This document shows, piece by piece, positions 1 to 8,469 of a stretch of DNA of 64,000 bases (its first letter is position 1; every line of letters starts with the position of its first letter). The stretch spans positions 186,001-250,000 of the forward strand of contig JACKEQ010000004.1 in the NCBI GenBank assembly GCA_020632885.1. Direction: 5' to 3'. This stretch comes from Alphaproteobacteria bacterium. Lineage in GTDB: Bacteria > Myxococcota_A > UBA796 > GCA-2862545. The notes under the pieces are model-generated. The model did no database searches. It was not told the DNA's origin and saw only the letters and a program-made list of their open reading frames with translations. A program made the position numbers and the translations under genes.

Positions 1-977
1 TCGCGATGGGTGCCGTGATGCTCCGCCCGGAGCTCGCCACCACGCTGACGGTCGGGGTGCTCGGCTGCTACGGGCTCCTGCACGTCTGGTACTACCCCCT
101 GCGGTACGACCAGCACAGCCTGCCCGAGAGCACGCTCGTCCCGTTCGGTCAGCTCCTGGCCTTCGTGATCACCGCGTCCAGCGTGGCCGTCTTCGTGGTC
201 GGCCTGTCGGACACCCTGCGGCGACGGACCCAGCAGCTCCTCGACGCGCGCGACCGCACGGCCCGCATCGACCGTCTCCGGAGCGTCGGGACCCTCGCCG
301 CGGGCGCGGCCCACGAGCTCAACACCCCGCTGTCCACCATCGGGATGCGCGTCCGCCGGCTCGGTCGTCGCTACCAGGACGAGCCCACCGAGAAGGACCT
401 GGCCGTCATCCGCAGCCAGCTGGAGCGATGCACGCGCATCGTGCAGCAGCTCCTCGCGGGCGCCGGAGACCCCAGCGCGGTAGGCCTGGAGCGCGCCCGC
501 CTCATCGACCTCGTGCAGGACACCGCGAAGTTCTGGTGCACCGGCTGCAACCTCGAGCTCCGGGTGATCGACCGCTCGGAGGCCGCGGAGGTCGAGCTCC
601 CGCGGGTCGCGTTCGCCCAGGCCTTCACGAACCTCCTCGAGAACGCCCGCGAGGCCCAGGAGGCCGTCGGTGACTTCACGCCCGTCCAGGTCACCGTGAC
701 CGCCACGCGCGGTACGGCCGTCGTGGAGGTCGTGGACCACGGCGTCGGCCTGCCCGACGAGAAGGACCAGGTGGGCACGCCCTTCTACACCACCAAGGTC
801 GCCGGCACGGGCCTCGGGGTCTACGTGGCCCGACAGGTCGCGGACGGCGCAGGGGGCGGGCTGCGTTACAAGAGGAACGAGCGAGGCACGACGGCCCGGT
901 GGTGGTTCCCACGTGCACCGCCCAGGAGGTCCGATGAGCCCGAAGGACAGCCGGCCGAAGCTGCTGGTCGTGGATGA
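1..977 (+). CDS. regB: RegB/PrrB-type redox sensor histidine kinase, 5' end cut off by the window
   Basis: Sensor kinase that should phosphorylate the regulator encoded next door in response to respiratory or redox state. The frame is open to the left edge; only the last two hydrophobic segments (roughly residues 10-30 and 45-65 of the visible part) of the usual six precede the kinase core. The H-box reads AAHELNTPLSTI, the form typical of RegB/PrrB, with the phospho-acceptor His at visible residue 103. A Cys lies 39 residues later in LERCTRIVQQLL, at about the place of the redox-active Cys265 of Rhodobacter RegB. The ATP-binding part shows NLLENAREA, DHGVGLP and GTGLGVYVAR. The 3' end overlaps the start of the response regulator gene by 44 bases. 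Family assignment is strong; the signal it senses in this organism is inference. Confidence 0.88.
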   Translation, partial: AMGAVMLRPELATTLTVGVLGCYGLLHVWYYPLRYDQHSLPESTLVPFGQLLAFVITASSVAVFVVGLSDTLRRRTQQLLDARDRTARIDRLRSVGTLAAGAAHELNTPLSTIGMRVRRLGRRYQDEPTEKDLAVIRSQLERCTRIVQQLLAGAGDPSAVGLERARLIDLVQDTAKFWCTGCNLELRVIDRSEAAEVELPRVAFAQAFTNLLENAREAQEAVGDFTPVQVTVTATRGTAVVEVVDHGVGLPDEKDQVGTPFYTTKVAGTGLGVYVARQVADGAGGGLRYKRNERGTTARWWFPRAPPRRSDEPEGQPAEAAGRG

Positions 978-1479
978 CGACGAAGCGTTCCGCGAGTCCA
1001 TGGAGCTCGAGTTCACCGAGCTCGGCTACACCGTGATCCCCGCGGAGGACCACCGCTCCGCGCTCGGTCTCGCCGCCGTCCACCGCCCCCAGTTCGCCGT
1101 CATCGACCTCCGCCTCGGCGCCGAGCGTGGCCTCGAGGTGCTCGCCGACCTCGTCGAGCGCCTGCCGGGCATCCGCGCCGTCATGCTCACGGGCTACTCG
1201 AGCATCGCCACCACCGTCGAGGCCATGAAGCTCGGTGCGCACCACTACCTCGTGAAGCCGTGCGACCCCGACGCCATCCACATGGCGCTGCAGTCCGACA
1301 AGGGCGACCCCACCGTGGCGATCCCCGACCAGCCGCCGTCTCTCGCCCGCCACGAGCGCGAGTACATCGAGGCGGTGCTCGCCGCGACGGGCGGGAACAT
1401 CTCGGAGGCCGCCCGCCGCCTCGGGCTCCACCGTCAGTCCCTGCAGCGCAAGCTCCGCAAGTACCCCCCGCGACGCTGA
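934..1479 (+). CDS. regA: RegA/PrrA-type response regulator
   Basis: DNA-binding partner of the kinase before it. Residues 8-120 are a receiver domain (LLVVDDDEAF, phospho-acceptor Asp58 in FAVIDLRLG, conserved Lys in YLVKP). Residues 140-181 are a Fis-type helix-turn-helix (GGNISEAARRLGLHRQSLQRKLRK), which with the short 181-residue length is the hallmark of RegA/PrrA/ActR. The ATG at 934 is chosen because AGGAGGT ends four bases upstream; a GTG at 913 in the same frame has no such site. Overlap with the kinase gene suggests translational coupling. In proteobacteria this pair controls respiration, carbon and nitrogen genes; the targets here cannot be seen. Confidence 0.92.
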   Translation: MSPKDSRPKLLVVDDDEAFRESMELEFTELGYTVIPAEDHRSALGLAAVHRPQFAVIDLRLGAERGLEVLADLVERLPGIRAVMLTGYSSIATTVEAMKLGAHHYLVKPCDPDAIHMALQSDKGDPTVAIPDQPPSLARHEREYIEAVLAATGGNISEAARRLGLHRQSLQRKLRKYPPRR

Positions 1480-1503
1480 CGCCGCTGAGGTAGGGTTCGC
1501 GTG

Positions 1504-4155
1504 ATGCTCACGCTCCTGGCCCTGCTGCCCGCGCACGCCGCCGACGTCGACCCCTTCCGCCCCTCCGGCTCCCTCGCCTCCGGCAAGGGCTCGCTGCAGG
1601 CCGAGTCGCCGTTCGTGCTCGGGGAGGGCTTCGGCACCGGCGTGAACGTGTCGTTCGCGCAGGACCTGGCCGTCGAGCGCGTGGAGGGCGCGCCGGACCG
1701 GCGTCTGGTCGCGAACGTCCTGCCCGTCGAGCTCTACGGGGCCTACACGCTCGAGGATCTCGGGCTGCGCGTCGAGGCGTTCGCGCCCGTGTACGCGTCG
1801 GTCTCGGCGCCGGCATCGGGGTTCGTGGGTCCGTCCCTCGGCGACGTCCGGGTGCAGGCGAACATCCACCTGGCCGACGTCTCGGAGGCGCTGTCGTTCT
1901 CCGTGGTCCCGCGCATCGAGCTGCCCACCGGCATGCGCACGGCCACCACGCGGCGGGGCTTCCAGGTCGGCGCAGCGGGGGTCGCGGGCGGCACCCTCCC
2001 CTACGACATCGGGTGGCTCGCGAACGCGGGCTTCACGGCGGCCGGCGCGGACGACCTCTACGGCGTGGGAACGGGCAGCTCGCTCGACTTCGTGGGATCG
2101 GCGTTCTGGACCGCGCGCGAGGGCATGCGGGTCGGCGTCGAGCTCGACTCCCAGGTGGGCCTCGTGAAGCGCGGGCAGGGCCGGAACACCACGGGCAGCT
2201 GGCACGTCTGGGCGCAGAACCGACTCGACTCGGGCATCGGCCTCACCGTGGGGGCCGGATCCGGGCTGATCGGCGGGGTCGGGGCCCCTGGCTACCGGGT
2301 GTTCACGGCACTGACGTATCAGGTGACCGTGCGCGACACCGACGAGGACGGGCTCCTCGACAAGGTCGACGCCTGCGTCGAGGACCCCGAGGACTTCGAC
2401 GACTTCGAGGACACGGACGGTTGCCCCGAGCCCGACAACGACGGCGACGGCGTGCTCGACGGCGACGATCGGTGCCCGCTCGAGCCCGAGGATCCCGACG
2501 GCTGGGAGGACGCCGACGGCTGCCCGGACCCCGACAACGACGGCGACGGCGTGCTCGACGGAGACGACGTCTGTCCGGTGGTGGCGGGCGTGGCAGAGCT
2601 CCAGGGCTGTCCGGACACCGACGGCGACGGCATCACCGACAGCGCGGACGCCTGCCCCGAGGAGCCCGGTCCGCCGGAGTTCCAGGGCTGCCCGGACCGC
2701 GACGGCGACCGCGTGCCCGACATCCGCGACGCCTGCCCCGACGAGCCGATCCCGCCGGGCATCGACCCCGCGACCTCCGACGGCTGCCCCAAGCTCGCCT
2801 ACCTCACCGAGGGTCGGATCACGATCTTCGAGAAGGTGAACTTCGAGACCGGGAAGGCGAAGGTCGCCCAGAGCAGCTTCGGCCTGCTGGATGCGGTGGC
2901 CCAGGTGTTCACCGAGAACCCGGGCGTGCTGAAGGTCGAGGTGGCCGGCCACACCGACAACGTCGGCAGCGAGCGCTACAACCAGCGGCTCTCGCAGCAG
3001 CGTGCGGAGGCCGTGCTCGCCTACCTCGTCGACAAGGGCATCACGAAGGACCGCCTCGTGGCCAGGGGCTACGGCGAGTCCACGCCCCTCACCACGAACC
3101 GCACCGAGGAGGGCAAGGCCACCAACCGTCGCGTGGAGTTCGTGGTGGTCGAGCAGGAGCGGAAGATCGTCGAGCTCCCGCCACTCCGCCCGCCGGAGGG
3201 CCTCGACACCCTCTGGGACCAGCCGGAGGGAGGCGGCTCGGTCGGTCCCGTGCCTGTACCTGTGCCCGCGCCCGGCCCCGTCGCGCCGATCTGGGATCTC
3301 CCGCCGGGCACACCCGCACCCGCTCCCACGAGCCCTCTGCCCGCACCGGGCCCGGCGGCTCCCGTGTGGGACGTCCCGGTGGGCACCCCGGCACCGGCAC
3401 CAGCGCCCGCTCCGGCACCCACGCCCGCTCCGGCGCCCGCTCCAGCGAGCCTCTGGGACGGGCCGACGACGCCCGCACCCGCGCCTGCCCCGAGCCTCTG
3501 GGACGGGCCGACGACGCCAGCGCCGACGCCCGCACCCTCGCTCTGGGACGGGCCGACGACGCCCGCACCCGCGCCCGCCCCGAGTCTCTGGGACGGGCCG
3601 ACGACGCCCACACCCGCGCCGGGCCCGAAGCCCGCGCCCGCGCCGGTTCCTGCGCCCGCGCCCGGACCGAAGCCTGCCCCCGTTCCTGCGCCCGCGCCTG
3701 CGCCCGTCCCAGCGCCTGCGCCTGCGCCGGCTCCGGTAGCGGCTCCCGCACCCACGCCGGCCCCGCTGGTGGCTCCCGCGGTGCCCGGCACGGCCGTGTT
3801 CGCCGACCCGAACGCACCCGCGCACGCCGGCACCGTCGACCCCCTGGGGCCGCCGGCGAAGCTCAGCGTCGAGCTGTACGGGTCGCTGACGTCCGCGACG
3901 GTGTACCTCGACAACGAGCCCCTCCCGCGGAAGGCACCCATCCGGCAGTTCCCCGTGCTCGCCGGCGAGCACAAGGTCTGGATCCAGGACGACGTCAGCG
4001 GGCTCGACCACGAGGAGACCCTGCTGTTCCACAACGGGCAGATCATCCGCATGGTCCTGCCGCTGGGCGCCACGCCGTCCGGTGCGGCGCCCGAGACCGT
4101 CATCCCCGCCCCCGAGCCCGATGCGGGCGGTCGCCGGTCGCGCAAGCGCCGCTGA
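1504..4155 (+). CDS. Large OmpA-family envelope protein with TSP3 repeats and a WDxP/Pro-Ala tail
   Basis: An 883-residue exported protein. A very short signal peptide (cleavage after AHA at residue 12) is followed by about 260 residues rich in short beta-type stretches, probably a barrel or sandwich. Residues 279-432 hold thrombospondin type 3 calcium-binding repeats of the form DxDxDGxxDxxDxCP. Residues 439-550 form an OmpA domain (GHTDNVGS, RAEAVLAYLVDKGI, NRRVEFVV) that normally grips peptidoglycan. Residues 560-770 are Pro/Ala-rich with seven WDxP motifs, and residues 786-852 resemble a PEGA-like beta domain (YGSLTSATVYLDNEPL). An OmpA domain is usually C-terminal; here some 330 residues follow it. 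GTG at 1501 is a possible alternative start. Structural, probably linking outer membrane and cell wall. Confidence 0.85.
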   Translation: MLTLLALLPAHAADVDPFRPSGSLASGKGSLQAESPFVLGEGFGTGVNVSFAQDLAVERVEGAPDRRLVANVLPVELYGAYTLEDLGLRVEAFAPVYASVSAPASGFVGPSLGDVRVQANIHLADVSEALSFSVVPRIELPTGMRTATTRRGFQVGAAGVAGGTLPYDIGWLANAGFTAAGADDLYGVGTGSSLDFVGSAFWTAREGMRVGVELDSQVGLVKRGQGRNTTGSWHVWAQNRLDSGIGLTVGAGSGLIGGVGAPGYRVFTALTYQVTVRDTDEDGLLDKVDACVEDPEDFDDFEDTDGCPEPDNDGDGVLDGDDRCPLEPEDPDGWEDADGCPDPDNDGDGVLDGDDVCPVVAGVAELQGCPDTDGDGITDSADACPEEPGPPEFQGCPDRDGDRVPDIRDACPDEPIPPGIDPATSDGCPKLAYLTEGRITIFEKVNFETGKAKVAQSSFGLLDAVAQVFTENPGVLKVEVAGHTDNVGSERYNQRLSQQRAEAVLAYLVDKGITKDRLVARGYGESTPLTTNRTEEGKATNRRVEFVVVEQERKIVELPPLRPPEGLDTLWDQPEGGGSVGPVPVPVPAPGPVAPIWDLPPGTPAPAPTSPLPAPGPAAPVWDVPVGTPAPAPAPAPAPTPAPAPAPASLWDGPTTPAPAPAPSLWDGPTTPAPTPAPSLWDGPTTPAPAPAPSLWDGPTTPTPAPGPKPAPAPVPAPAPGPKPAPVPAPAPAPVPAPAPAPAPVAAPAPTPAPLVAPAVPGTAVFADPNAPAHAGTVDPLGPPAKLSVELYGSLTSATVYLDNEPLPRKAPIRQFPVLAGEHKVWIQDDVSGLDHEETLLFHNGQIIRMVLPLGATPSGAAPETVIPAPEPDAGGRRSRKRR
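3448..3627 (+). repeat. Four 45-base tandem repeats encoding SLWDGPTTPAPxPAP
   Basis: Four contiguous 45-base units inside the OmpA-like gene, each encoding a 15-residue unit that begins (A/P)SLWDGPTTP followed by alternating Pro-Ala. Codons differ slightly between units. Three more degenerate WD motifs (LWDQP, IWDLP, VWDVP) lie upstream in the same Pro-rich segment at wider spacing. The regular spacing indicates recent unit duplication. Confidence 0.85.
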
Positions 4156-4255
4156 CCACGGTCGACGGCGGTCGCGTCATCCGGCGCGAGAACATCGGTA
4201 CTTCCTGACTTCCTTGCGCGGCACGTCCGCTGCAGGGGGCCGCGCAGGAGGTCCC

Positions 4256-4714
4256 ATGTTCCTGCTCGCCCTCGCCTGCACCGATCCCGGCCTGGCCCCC
4301 GGACCGTACGTCGAACCCACCGTCCAGGAGGTCTGGCTCACCGCCGGCCCCGACGAGATCCACGCGCGCGCCTCATCGGCCGCGGGGAGCCAGTACGTCT
4401 ACGAGGACGTGGTGGAGCTCCCGCCGGACACCCTCGCCGCCACGCTGGTCGTGAGCGCGGGGTTCGACGACGCGCCGTGCGCACCGGTGGACGTCTTCCT
4501 CGGCGCCCGCTCGCAGGGGTGGGTGTCCGAGAGCCGCCGGTCGGCACCCGGAGCGCGGCTCGCCGCCCACCACGACCTCGATCCCCGCCTGTTCCGCGAG
4601 CCCCTCGAGCTCTTCGCGAGCTCGAGGTCACCGGGGACCGCGACCTGCCCGCCCGGCCCGACCATGGACGTGGACGGTATGCTCCTCTGGATCACCCGCG
4701 GCGCGGTCCGCTGA
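4256..4714 (+). CDS. Small lipoprotein of unknown function
   Basis: 152 residues. The N-terminus MFLLALACTDPG has a lipobox (LALAC) after only seven residues and no basic residue, an extremely short signal peptide. The ATG is well supported by GCAGGAGGT ending four bases upstream; translation further upstream gives no hydrophobic segment. The mature part (VWLTAGPDEIHARASSA, later a Cys pair about 55 and 118 residues from the lipid Cys) matches no family I recognise. Its stop codon directly abuts the stop of the convergent hbd gene. Likely anchored in the membrane facing the periplasm. Confidence 0.7.
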   Translation: MFLLALACTDPGLAPGPYVEPTVQEVWLTAGPDEIHARASSAAGSQYVYEDVVELPPDTLAATLVVSAGFDDAPCAPVDVFLGARSQGWVSESRRSAPGARLAAHHDLDPRLFREPLELFASSRSPGTATCPPGPTMDVDGMLLWITRGAVR

Positions 4715-5554
4715 TCACCAGTCGTAGAAGCCCCGGCCGGACTTCTTGCCCAGGCGGCCCTCCGCGACCATCCGGCGCATCAGCTCGGGCGGCTCGAAGG
4801 CCGGGTTGCCCAGCGCACCCGCGAGGTACTCCCCGATGTGCATCCGCACGTCGAGGCCCACCATGTCCGTGAGCTTCAGCGGGCCCACCGGGTGGCGGTA
4901 CCCGAGCACCATGGCCTTGTCGATGTCCTCTGGCGAGGCCACGCCCTGCTCGACCATCCGGATGGCCTCCATGCCCAGGCACACCCCGAGGCGCGAGGTG
5001 GCGAAGCCCGGCGCGTCCTTCACGACGATGACGTCCTTCCCGATCCGCTGCCCGAAGGCCTTCACGGCCTCCAGCACCTCGGGGGCGGTGCGCTCCGCGA
5101 CGATCACCTCGAGGAGGGCCATGATGTGCACGGGGTTGAAGAAGTGCGTGCCGATCACGCGCTCGGGATGGGCCAGCTCCGCGGCGATGGCGCCCACCGA
5201 CAGGCTGCTCGTGTTCGTCGCGAGGATCGCGGTGGGGGCAGCGGTGGCCTCCAGCTGGCGGAACAGGGCCACCTTGAGGTCGTGCTTCTCGGGCACCGCC
5301 TCGATCTGCAGGTCGCAGGCGGCCACGTCCGCGAGGCTCCCGGCCCGGAGGGCAGCGAGGGCGGCATCCCGGTCCGCAGGCGCCACCTTGCCCTTCTCCA
5401 CACCCTTGTCGAGGTTGCCGCGGACCTTGCCGATCCCCCGCTCCACGGCCCCCGCGTCCACGTCCGTGAGCACGACCTCGTAGCCGGCCATCGCGGCCAC
5501 CTGCGCGATCCCGTGCCCCATCGTCCCGGCCCCGACCACCCCGACGCGCACCAT
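4715..5554 (-). CDS. hbd: 3-hydroxybutyryl-CoA dehydrogenase
   Basis: NAD(P)-dependent oxidation of (S)-3-hydroxyacyl-CoA to 3-oxoacyl-CoA, or the reverse, in the cytoplasm. The 279-residue length is normal for the single-domain form. The Rossmann motif GAGTMGHGIAQ sits at residues 8-18, the catalytic region reads GTHFFNPVHIM around residue 137, and NTSSL and PGFATSR are also conserved. The C-terminus LGKKSGRGFYDW is diagnostic. It is divergent from a thiolase gene with 89 bases between them, so the two enzymes of one acyl-CoA interconversion are probably regulated together. Whether the pathway runs to beta-oxidation, butyrate/PHB or phenylacetate breakdown cannot be told from this window. 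Confidence 0.93.
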   Translation of the reverse strand: MVRVGVVGAGTMGHGIAQVAAMAGYEVVLTDVDAGAVERGIGKVRGNLDKGVEKGKVAPADRDAALAALRAGSLADVAACDLQIEAVPEKHDLKVALFRQLEATAAPTAILATNTSSLSVGAIAAELAHPERVIGTHFFNPVHIMALLEVIVAERTAPEVLEAVKAFGQRIGKDVIVVKDAPGFATSRLGVCLGMEAIRMVEQGVASPEDIDKAMVLGYRHPVGPLKLTDMVGLDVRMHIGEYLAGALGNPAFEPPELMRRMVAEGRLGKKSGRGFYDW

Positions 5555-5600
5555 GCTCCCTCCGTGTCCACCGGGAGCGGGAGGCCCCCGGACCGGCCCC

Positions 5601-5611
5601 CCGATAATCGG
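5601..5611. promoter_or_regulatory. Candidate two-way -10 element between hbd and the thiolase gene
   Basis: CCGATAATCGG is a perfect odd palindrome in the 89-base divergent spacer. Read on the plus strand it gives GATAAT, about 36 bases before the thiolase ATG. On the minus strand it gives GATTAT, about 50 bases before the hbd ATG. Both are close to the TATAAT consensus and stand out in this GC-rich DNA. No clear -35 hexamer was seen. Confidence 0.45.
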
Positions 5612-5643
5612 TCGGCACGCCCACCACGAGCCCTGGAGCCCGC

Positions 5644-6840
5644 ATGCCCCACCCCGTCGTCGTCGATGCCCTCCGCACCCCCATCGGACGCTTCCAGGGC
5701 GGCCTGTCCGAGGTCCGCCCCGACGACCTGGCGGCCACCGTCATCCGGGCCGTCGTGGAGCGGTCGGGCGTCGATCCGGCCCGTGTGGACGAGGTGTTCT
5801 TCGGGTGTGCCAACCAGGCGGGCGAAGACAACCGGAACGTCGCGCGCATGGCCCTGTTGCTCGCCGGGCTCCCCCACGAGGTCCCCGGCGTCACGCTCAA
5901 CCGGCTCTGCGCGAGCGGCCTCGAGGCCGTGAACCAGGCCGCGCGGATGATCCTCACCGGAGACGCCGAGGTGGCGGTCGCCGGTGGCGTCGAGTCCATG
6001 TCGCGCGCGCCGCTCTCCATGCCGCGCGGTCCCCAGCACCCCAAGGCCGGCAACGTCACGGTCTGGGACACCACGCTCGGCTGGCGCTACCCGAACCCCC
6101 GTATGGAGGCGATGTTCCCGCTCGAGGCCATGGGGATGACCGCCGAGAACATCCTCGCGCGCATGGACATCTCGCGGGCCGAGCAGGACGCGTTCGCCCT
6201 CCGCAGCCACCAGCGCGCTATCGCCGCGATGGACGCGGGCGCGTTCGCCGGCGAGATCGTGCCGGTCGTGCGCGAGACCCGCAAGGGAGCCGTCACCGTC
6301 GACGCCGACGAGGGTCCCCGCCGCGACACCACCCTGGAGGCCCTCGCGAAGCTGAAGCCCGCCTTCCGCAAGGGTGGTTCGGTGACCGCAGGCAACAGCT
6401 CCACGCTCAACGACGGTGCCTGCGCCCTCGTGCTCATGTCCGAGGACACCGCGAGGGCCGGTGGGTACCGCGTCCGCGCCCGGATCCGCGCGATGGCCAG
6501 CGCCGGCGTGGACCCGACCGTGATGGGCCTCGGGCCCGTGCCCGCCACCCAGAAGGCGCTGAAGCGTGCAGGGCTGGAGGTGGGGGACATCGAGACCTGG
6601 GAGCTCAACGAGGCCTTCGCGGCCCAGAGCCTCGGCGTGATCCACGGGCTCGGCATCGACGCCGACCGGGTGAACCGCCATGGCGGCGCCATCGCGCTGG
6701 GTCACCCGCTCGGCTGTTCGGGAGCCCGCATCCTCACCACCCTCCTGGGCGTCATGGAGCGCGAGGGCACGACGCTCGGGGCCGCGACCCTCTGCGTGGG
6801 CGTCGGGCAGGGCGTGACGACGATCGTCGAGCGCGTCTGA
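5644..6840 (+). CDS. Acetyl-CoA acetyltransferase / 3-oxoadipyl-CoA thiolase family
   Basis: Condenses two acyl-CoA units or cleaves 3-oxoacyl-CoA. The 398 residues show the full thiolase set: active-site Cys89 in NRLCASGLEAV, GGVESMSRAP, the His in GGAIALGHPLGCSGAR near residue 355, and the second Cys in TLCVGVGQG. The early stretch FFGCANQAGEDNRNVARMALLLAGL is especially like PcaF/PaaJ 3-oxoadipyl-CoA thiolases, but biosynthetic acetoacetyl-CoA thiolases share much of it, so I leave the symbol open. ATG follows CCTGGAGCCCGC. Divergent from hbd, with which it would form consecutive steps. Confidence 0.92.
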   Translation: MPHPVVVDALRTPIGRFQGGLSEVRPDDLAATVIRAVVERSGVDPARVDEVFFGCANQAGEDNRNVARMALLLAGLPHEVPGVTLNRLCASGLEAVNQAARMILTGDAEVAVAGGVESMSRAPLSMPRGPQHPKAGNVTVWDTTLGWRYPNPRMEAMFPLEAMGMTAENILARMDISRAEQDAFALRSHQRAIAAMDAGAFAGEIVPVVRETRKGAVTVDADEGPRRDTTLEALAKLKPAFRKGGSVTAGNSSTLNDGACALVLMSEDTARAGGYRVRARIRAMASAGVDPTVMGLGPVPATQKALKRAGLEVGDIETWELNEAFAAQSLGVIHGLGIDADRVNRHGGAIALGHPLGCSGARILTTLLGVMEREGTTLGAATLCVGVGQGVTTIVERV

Positions 6841-6844
6841 CGGG

Positions 6845-8251
6845 CTACTGCCCGGCCTTCTCGCGCAGCTTCGCGGCGATCTCGAGGGTCTTCGGGTCGT
6901 TGGTGGCCCGCCCGATCTGCTCGAGGATGCCAGCCGCCTCGCCGTACCGGCCGCTCTGACCCGCGACGGCCACCAGGGCCACGAGGATCTGCGGGTCTGT
7001 TCGCCGCTCCGCCGCGTCGAGCACGACCTGGTAGGCCTCCTCCTTCCGACCCGCGAGCAGGAGGGCGTCCGCGAGGGCGATGGCGGCGTTGGACGCGTAG
7101 GGCAGGCGCTTCACGAGGTCGGCGAGCAGCGCGATGGCCTCGTCGTGCCGGCCTGCCCTGGAGGCCGCGGCACCCGCCCCGAGGCCCAGGGACACGTCCC
7201 AGGGACGGGCGGTGTAGGCGCGGAGCAGCAGGCCGGCCGCCTCGTCGTGATCGCCGCGCTGCTCGAGGAAGACGCCGAGCTGGCCGAGCACCTCGACCTC
7301 GTCCGGAGCGACCTTCCGGGCTTCACGGAGATCCGCGATGGCCCCGTCGGTGTCTCCGGCCTCCAGGCGCATCCGACTGCGCGTGAGCCAGGTGACCGGC
7401 GTGCGGGGGTACTTCGCGACCAGCCCGTCCATGGCGGCGCGATCGGCCTTCAGGAGGGCCTTCAGGCCCGCGGTGTCGAAGGTCTTGTTCACGATCTGAC
7501 GGGCGAAGAGCTCTACGCGCAGGGCCGTGGGCTCCGTGGGATCGATGGCCAGCGCGGCCATGGCCTCCTCCTGGGCCAGGCGGGCCTCCCCGGCGTCGAG
7601 CAGCACCTGGGCGTACGCCGCGTGCACGCGGGGGTCGTGCCCGGCCTTCTCCACCCCGATGGAGAGGACCTGGCGGGCCCGCTCGGGCTCCAGGACCGCG
7701 AGCGTGAGGTAGGGATCCGGAGCGTCCGGGATGGCCTCGATGGCCTTCCGGGTGACCTCGGCCGCCGCCTGGTTGTCGCCCCGCGACACATGGGACCGCG
7801 TGAGGCCCAGCCACGCCTCGCGGAGCGAGGGATCCAGGCGCACGGCCCGCCCGTACGCGGCTCCTGCGCCCACGTGGTCGGCCCTGGCCGTGTAGATAGC
7901 CCCCATGCCCATGTGGGAGCGTGCGTGCATGGGGTCCGCCTTGAGGGCCCGCTGGTACGAGAGCTCCGCGTCCCTGGCCGAGCTCTGCGCCCGACCCAGC
8001 AGGTACCAATGGTCCGCCGTGGGCGCCTCCTGCACCCGCTTCGCCGCCATGGACTCGGCCTTCTGGGCACCTCCGAGCGTGAGGAGGATGTCGATCAGGC
8101 GCTCGTTGGCGTCCACGTCGTCCGGGGAGCCGTCCACCTCGGCCTCGGCAGCCTTCAGCGCCCCCGTGACATCACCGGCCAGCATGAGGGCCTCAGACCG
8201 CGGGACCTCGGCGGCGAGGGCCGACAGCAGGGCGATCAGGATCCACAACAT
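6845..8251 (-). CDS. Exported TPR-repeat protein
   Basis: 468 residues. The start ATG at 8251 is preceded by CGGAGGTGC; the signal peptide is short (MLWILIALLSALAA, no basic residue). The rest is a solenoid of about ten to twelve tetratricopeptide units, with typical A/L-rich helices and motifs such as AYGRAVRLDPSLREAW, AIADLREARKVAPDEVEVLGQLG and AYQVVLDAAERRTDP. It should work in the periplasm or at the outer membrane as a protein-binding scaffold. The stop lies 4 bases from the end of the convergent thiolase gene. No enzymatic domain is visible and the partner is unknown. Confidence 0.8.
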   Translation of the reverse strand: MLWILIALLSALAAEVPRSEALMLAGDVTGALKAAEAEVDGSPDDVDANERLIDILLTLGGAQKAESMAAKRVQEAPTADHWYLLGRAQSSARDAELSYQRALKADPMHARSHMGMGAIYTARADHVGAGAAYGRAVRLDPSLREAWLGLTRSHVSRGDNQAAAEVTRKAIEAIPDAPDPYLTLAVLEPERARQVLSIGVEKAGHDPRVHAAYAQVLLDAGEARLAQEEAMAALAIDPTEPTALRVELFARQIVNKTFDTAGLKALLKADRAAMDGLVAKYPRTPVTWLTRSRMRLEAGDTDGAIADLREARKVAPDEVEVLGQLGVFLEQRGDHDEAAGLLLRAYTARPWDVSLGLGAGAAASRAGRHDEAIALLADLVKRLPYASNAAIALADALLLAGRKEEAYQVVLDAAERRTDPQILVALVAVAGQSGRYGEAAGILEQIGRATNDPKTLEIAAKLREKAGQ

Positions 8252-8355
8252 GCACCTCCGGGGTCGTCCTATGCCGTTCGTGTCCCCAGGACCCCTCAGG
8301 CCTCGCCCCACGTCCAGTGCCCCCGACGGGCGACGTGTTCACCCCGCGCGACGGT

Positions 8356-8375
8356 CGTCCGACGGACGTCGGACG
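8356..8375. promoter_or_regulatory. Inverted repeat in divergent spacer
   Basis: CGTCCGAC and GTCGGACG form perfect 8-base arms around a 4-base spacer (GGAC). It lies in the 218-base region between the TPR gene (minus) and the small membrane protein gene (plus). Could be an operator or a hairpin; nothing in the sequence decides between them. Confidence 0.4.
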
Positions 8376-8469
8376 GCGGTCCCCTCCCTTCCCGCGGAAA
8401 TCCCGTCACGGTGGGCCTCCTGGCGCGGGTCGGGCCCTTGCATCCAGGTCTCCGACCCAGGAGACCACC

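Noticed and set aside
691..4032. Minus-strand frame of about 1100 codons over the OmpA-like gene
   Set aside because: Arg/Gly-rich translation with no motif; the plus strand carries clear OmpA and TSP3 domains.
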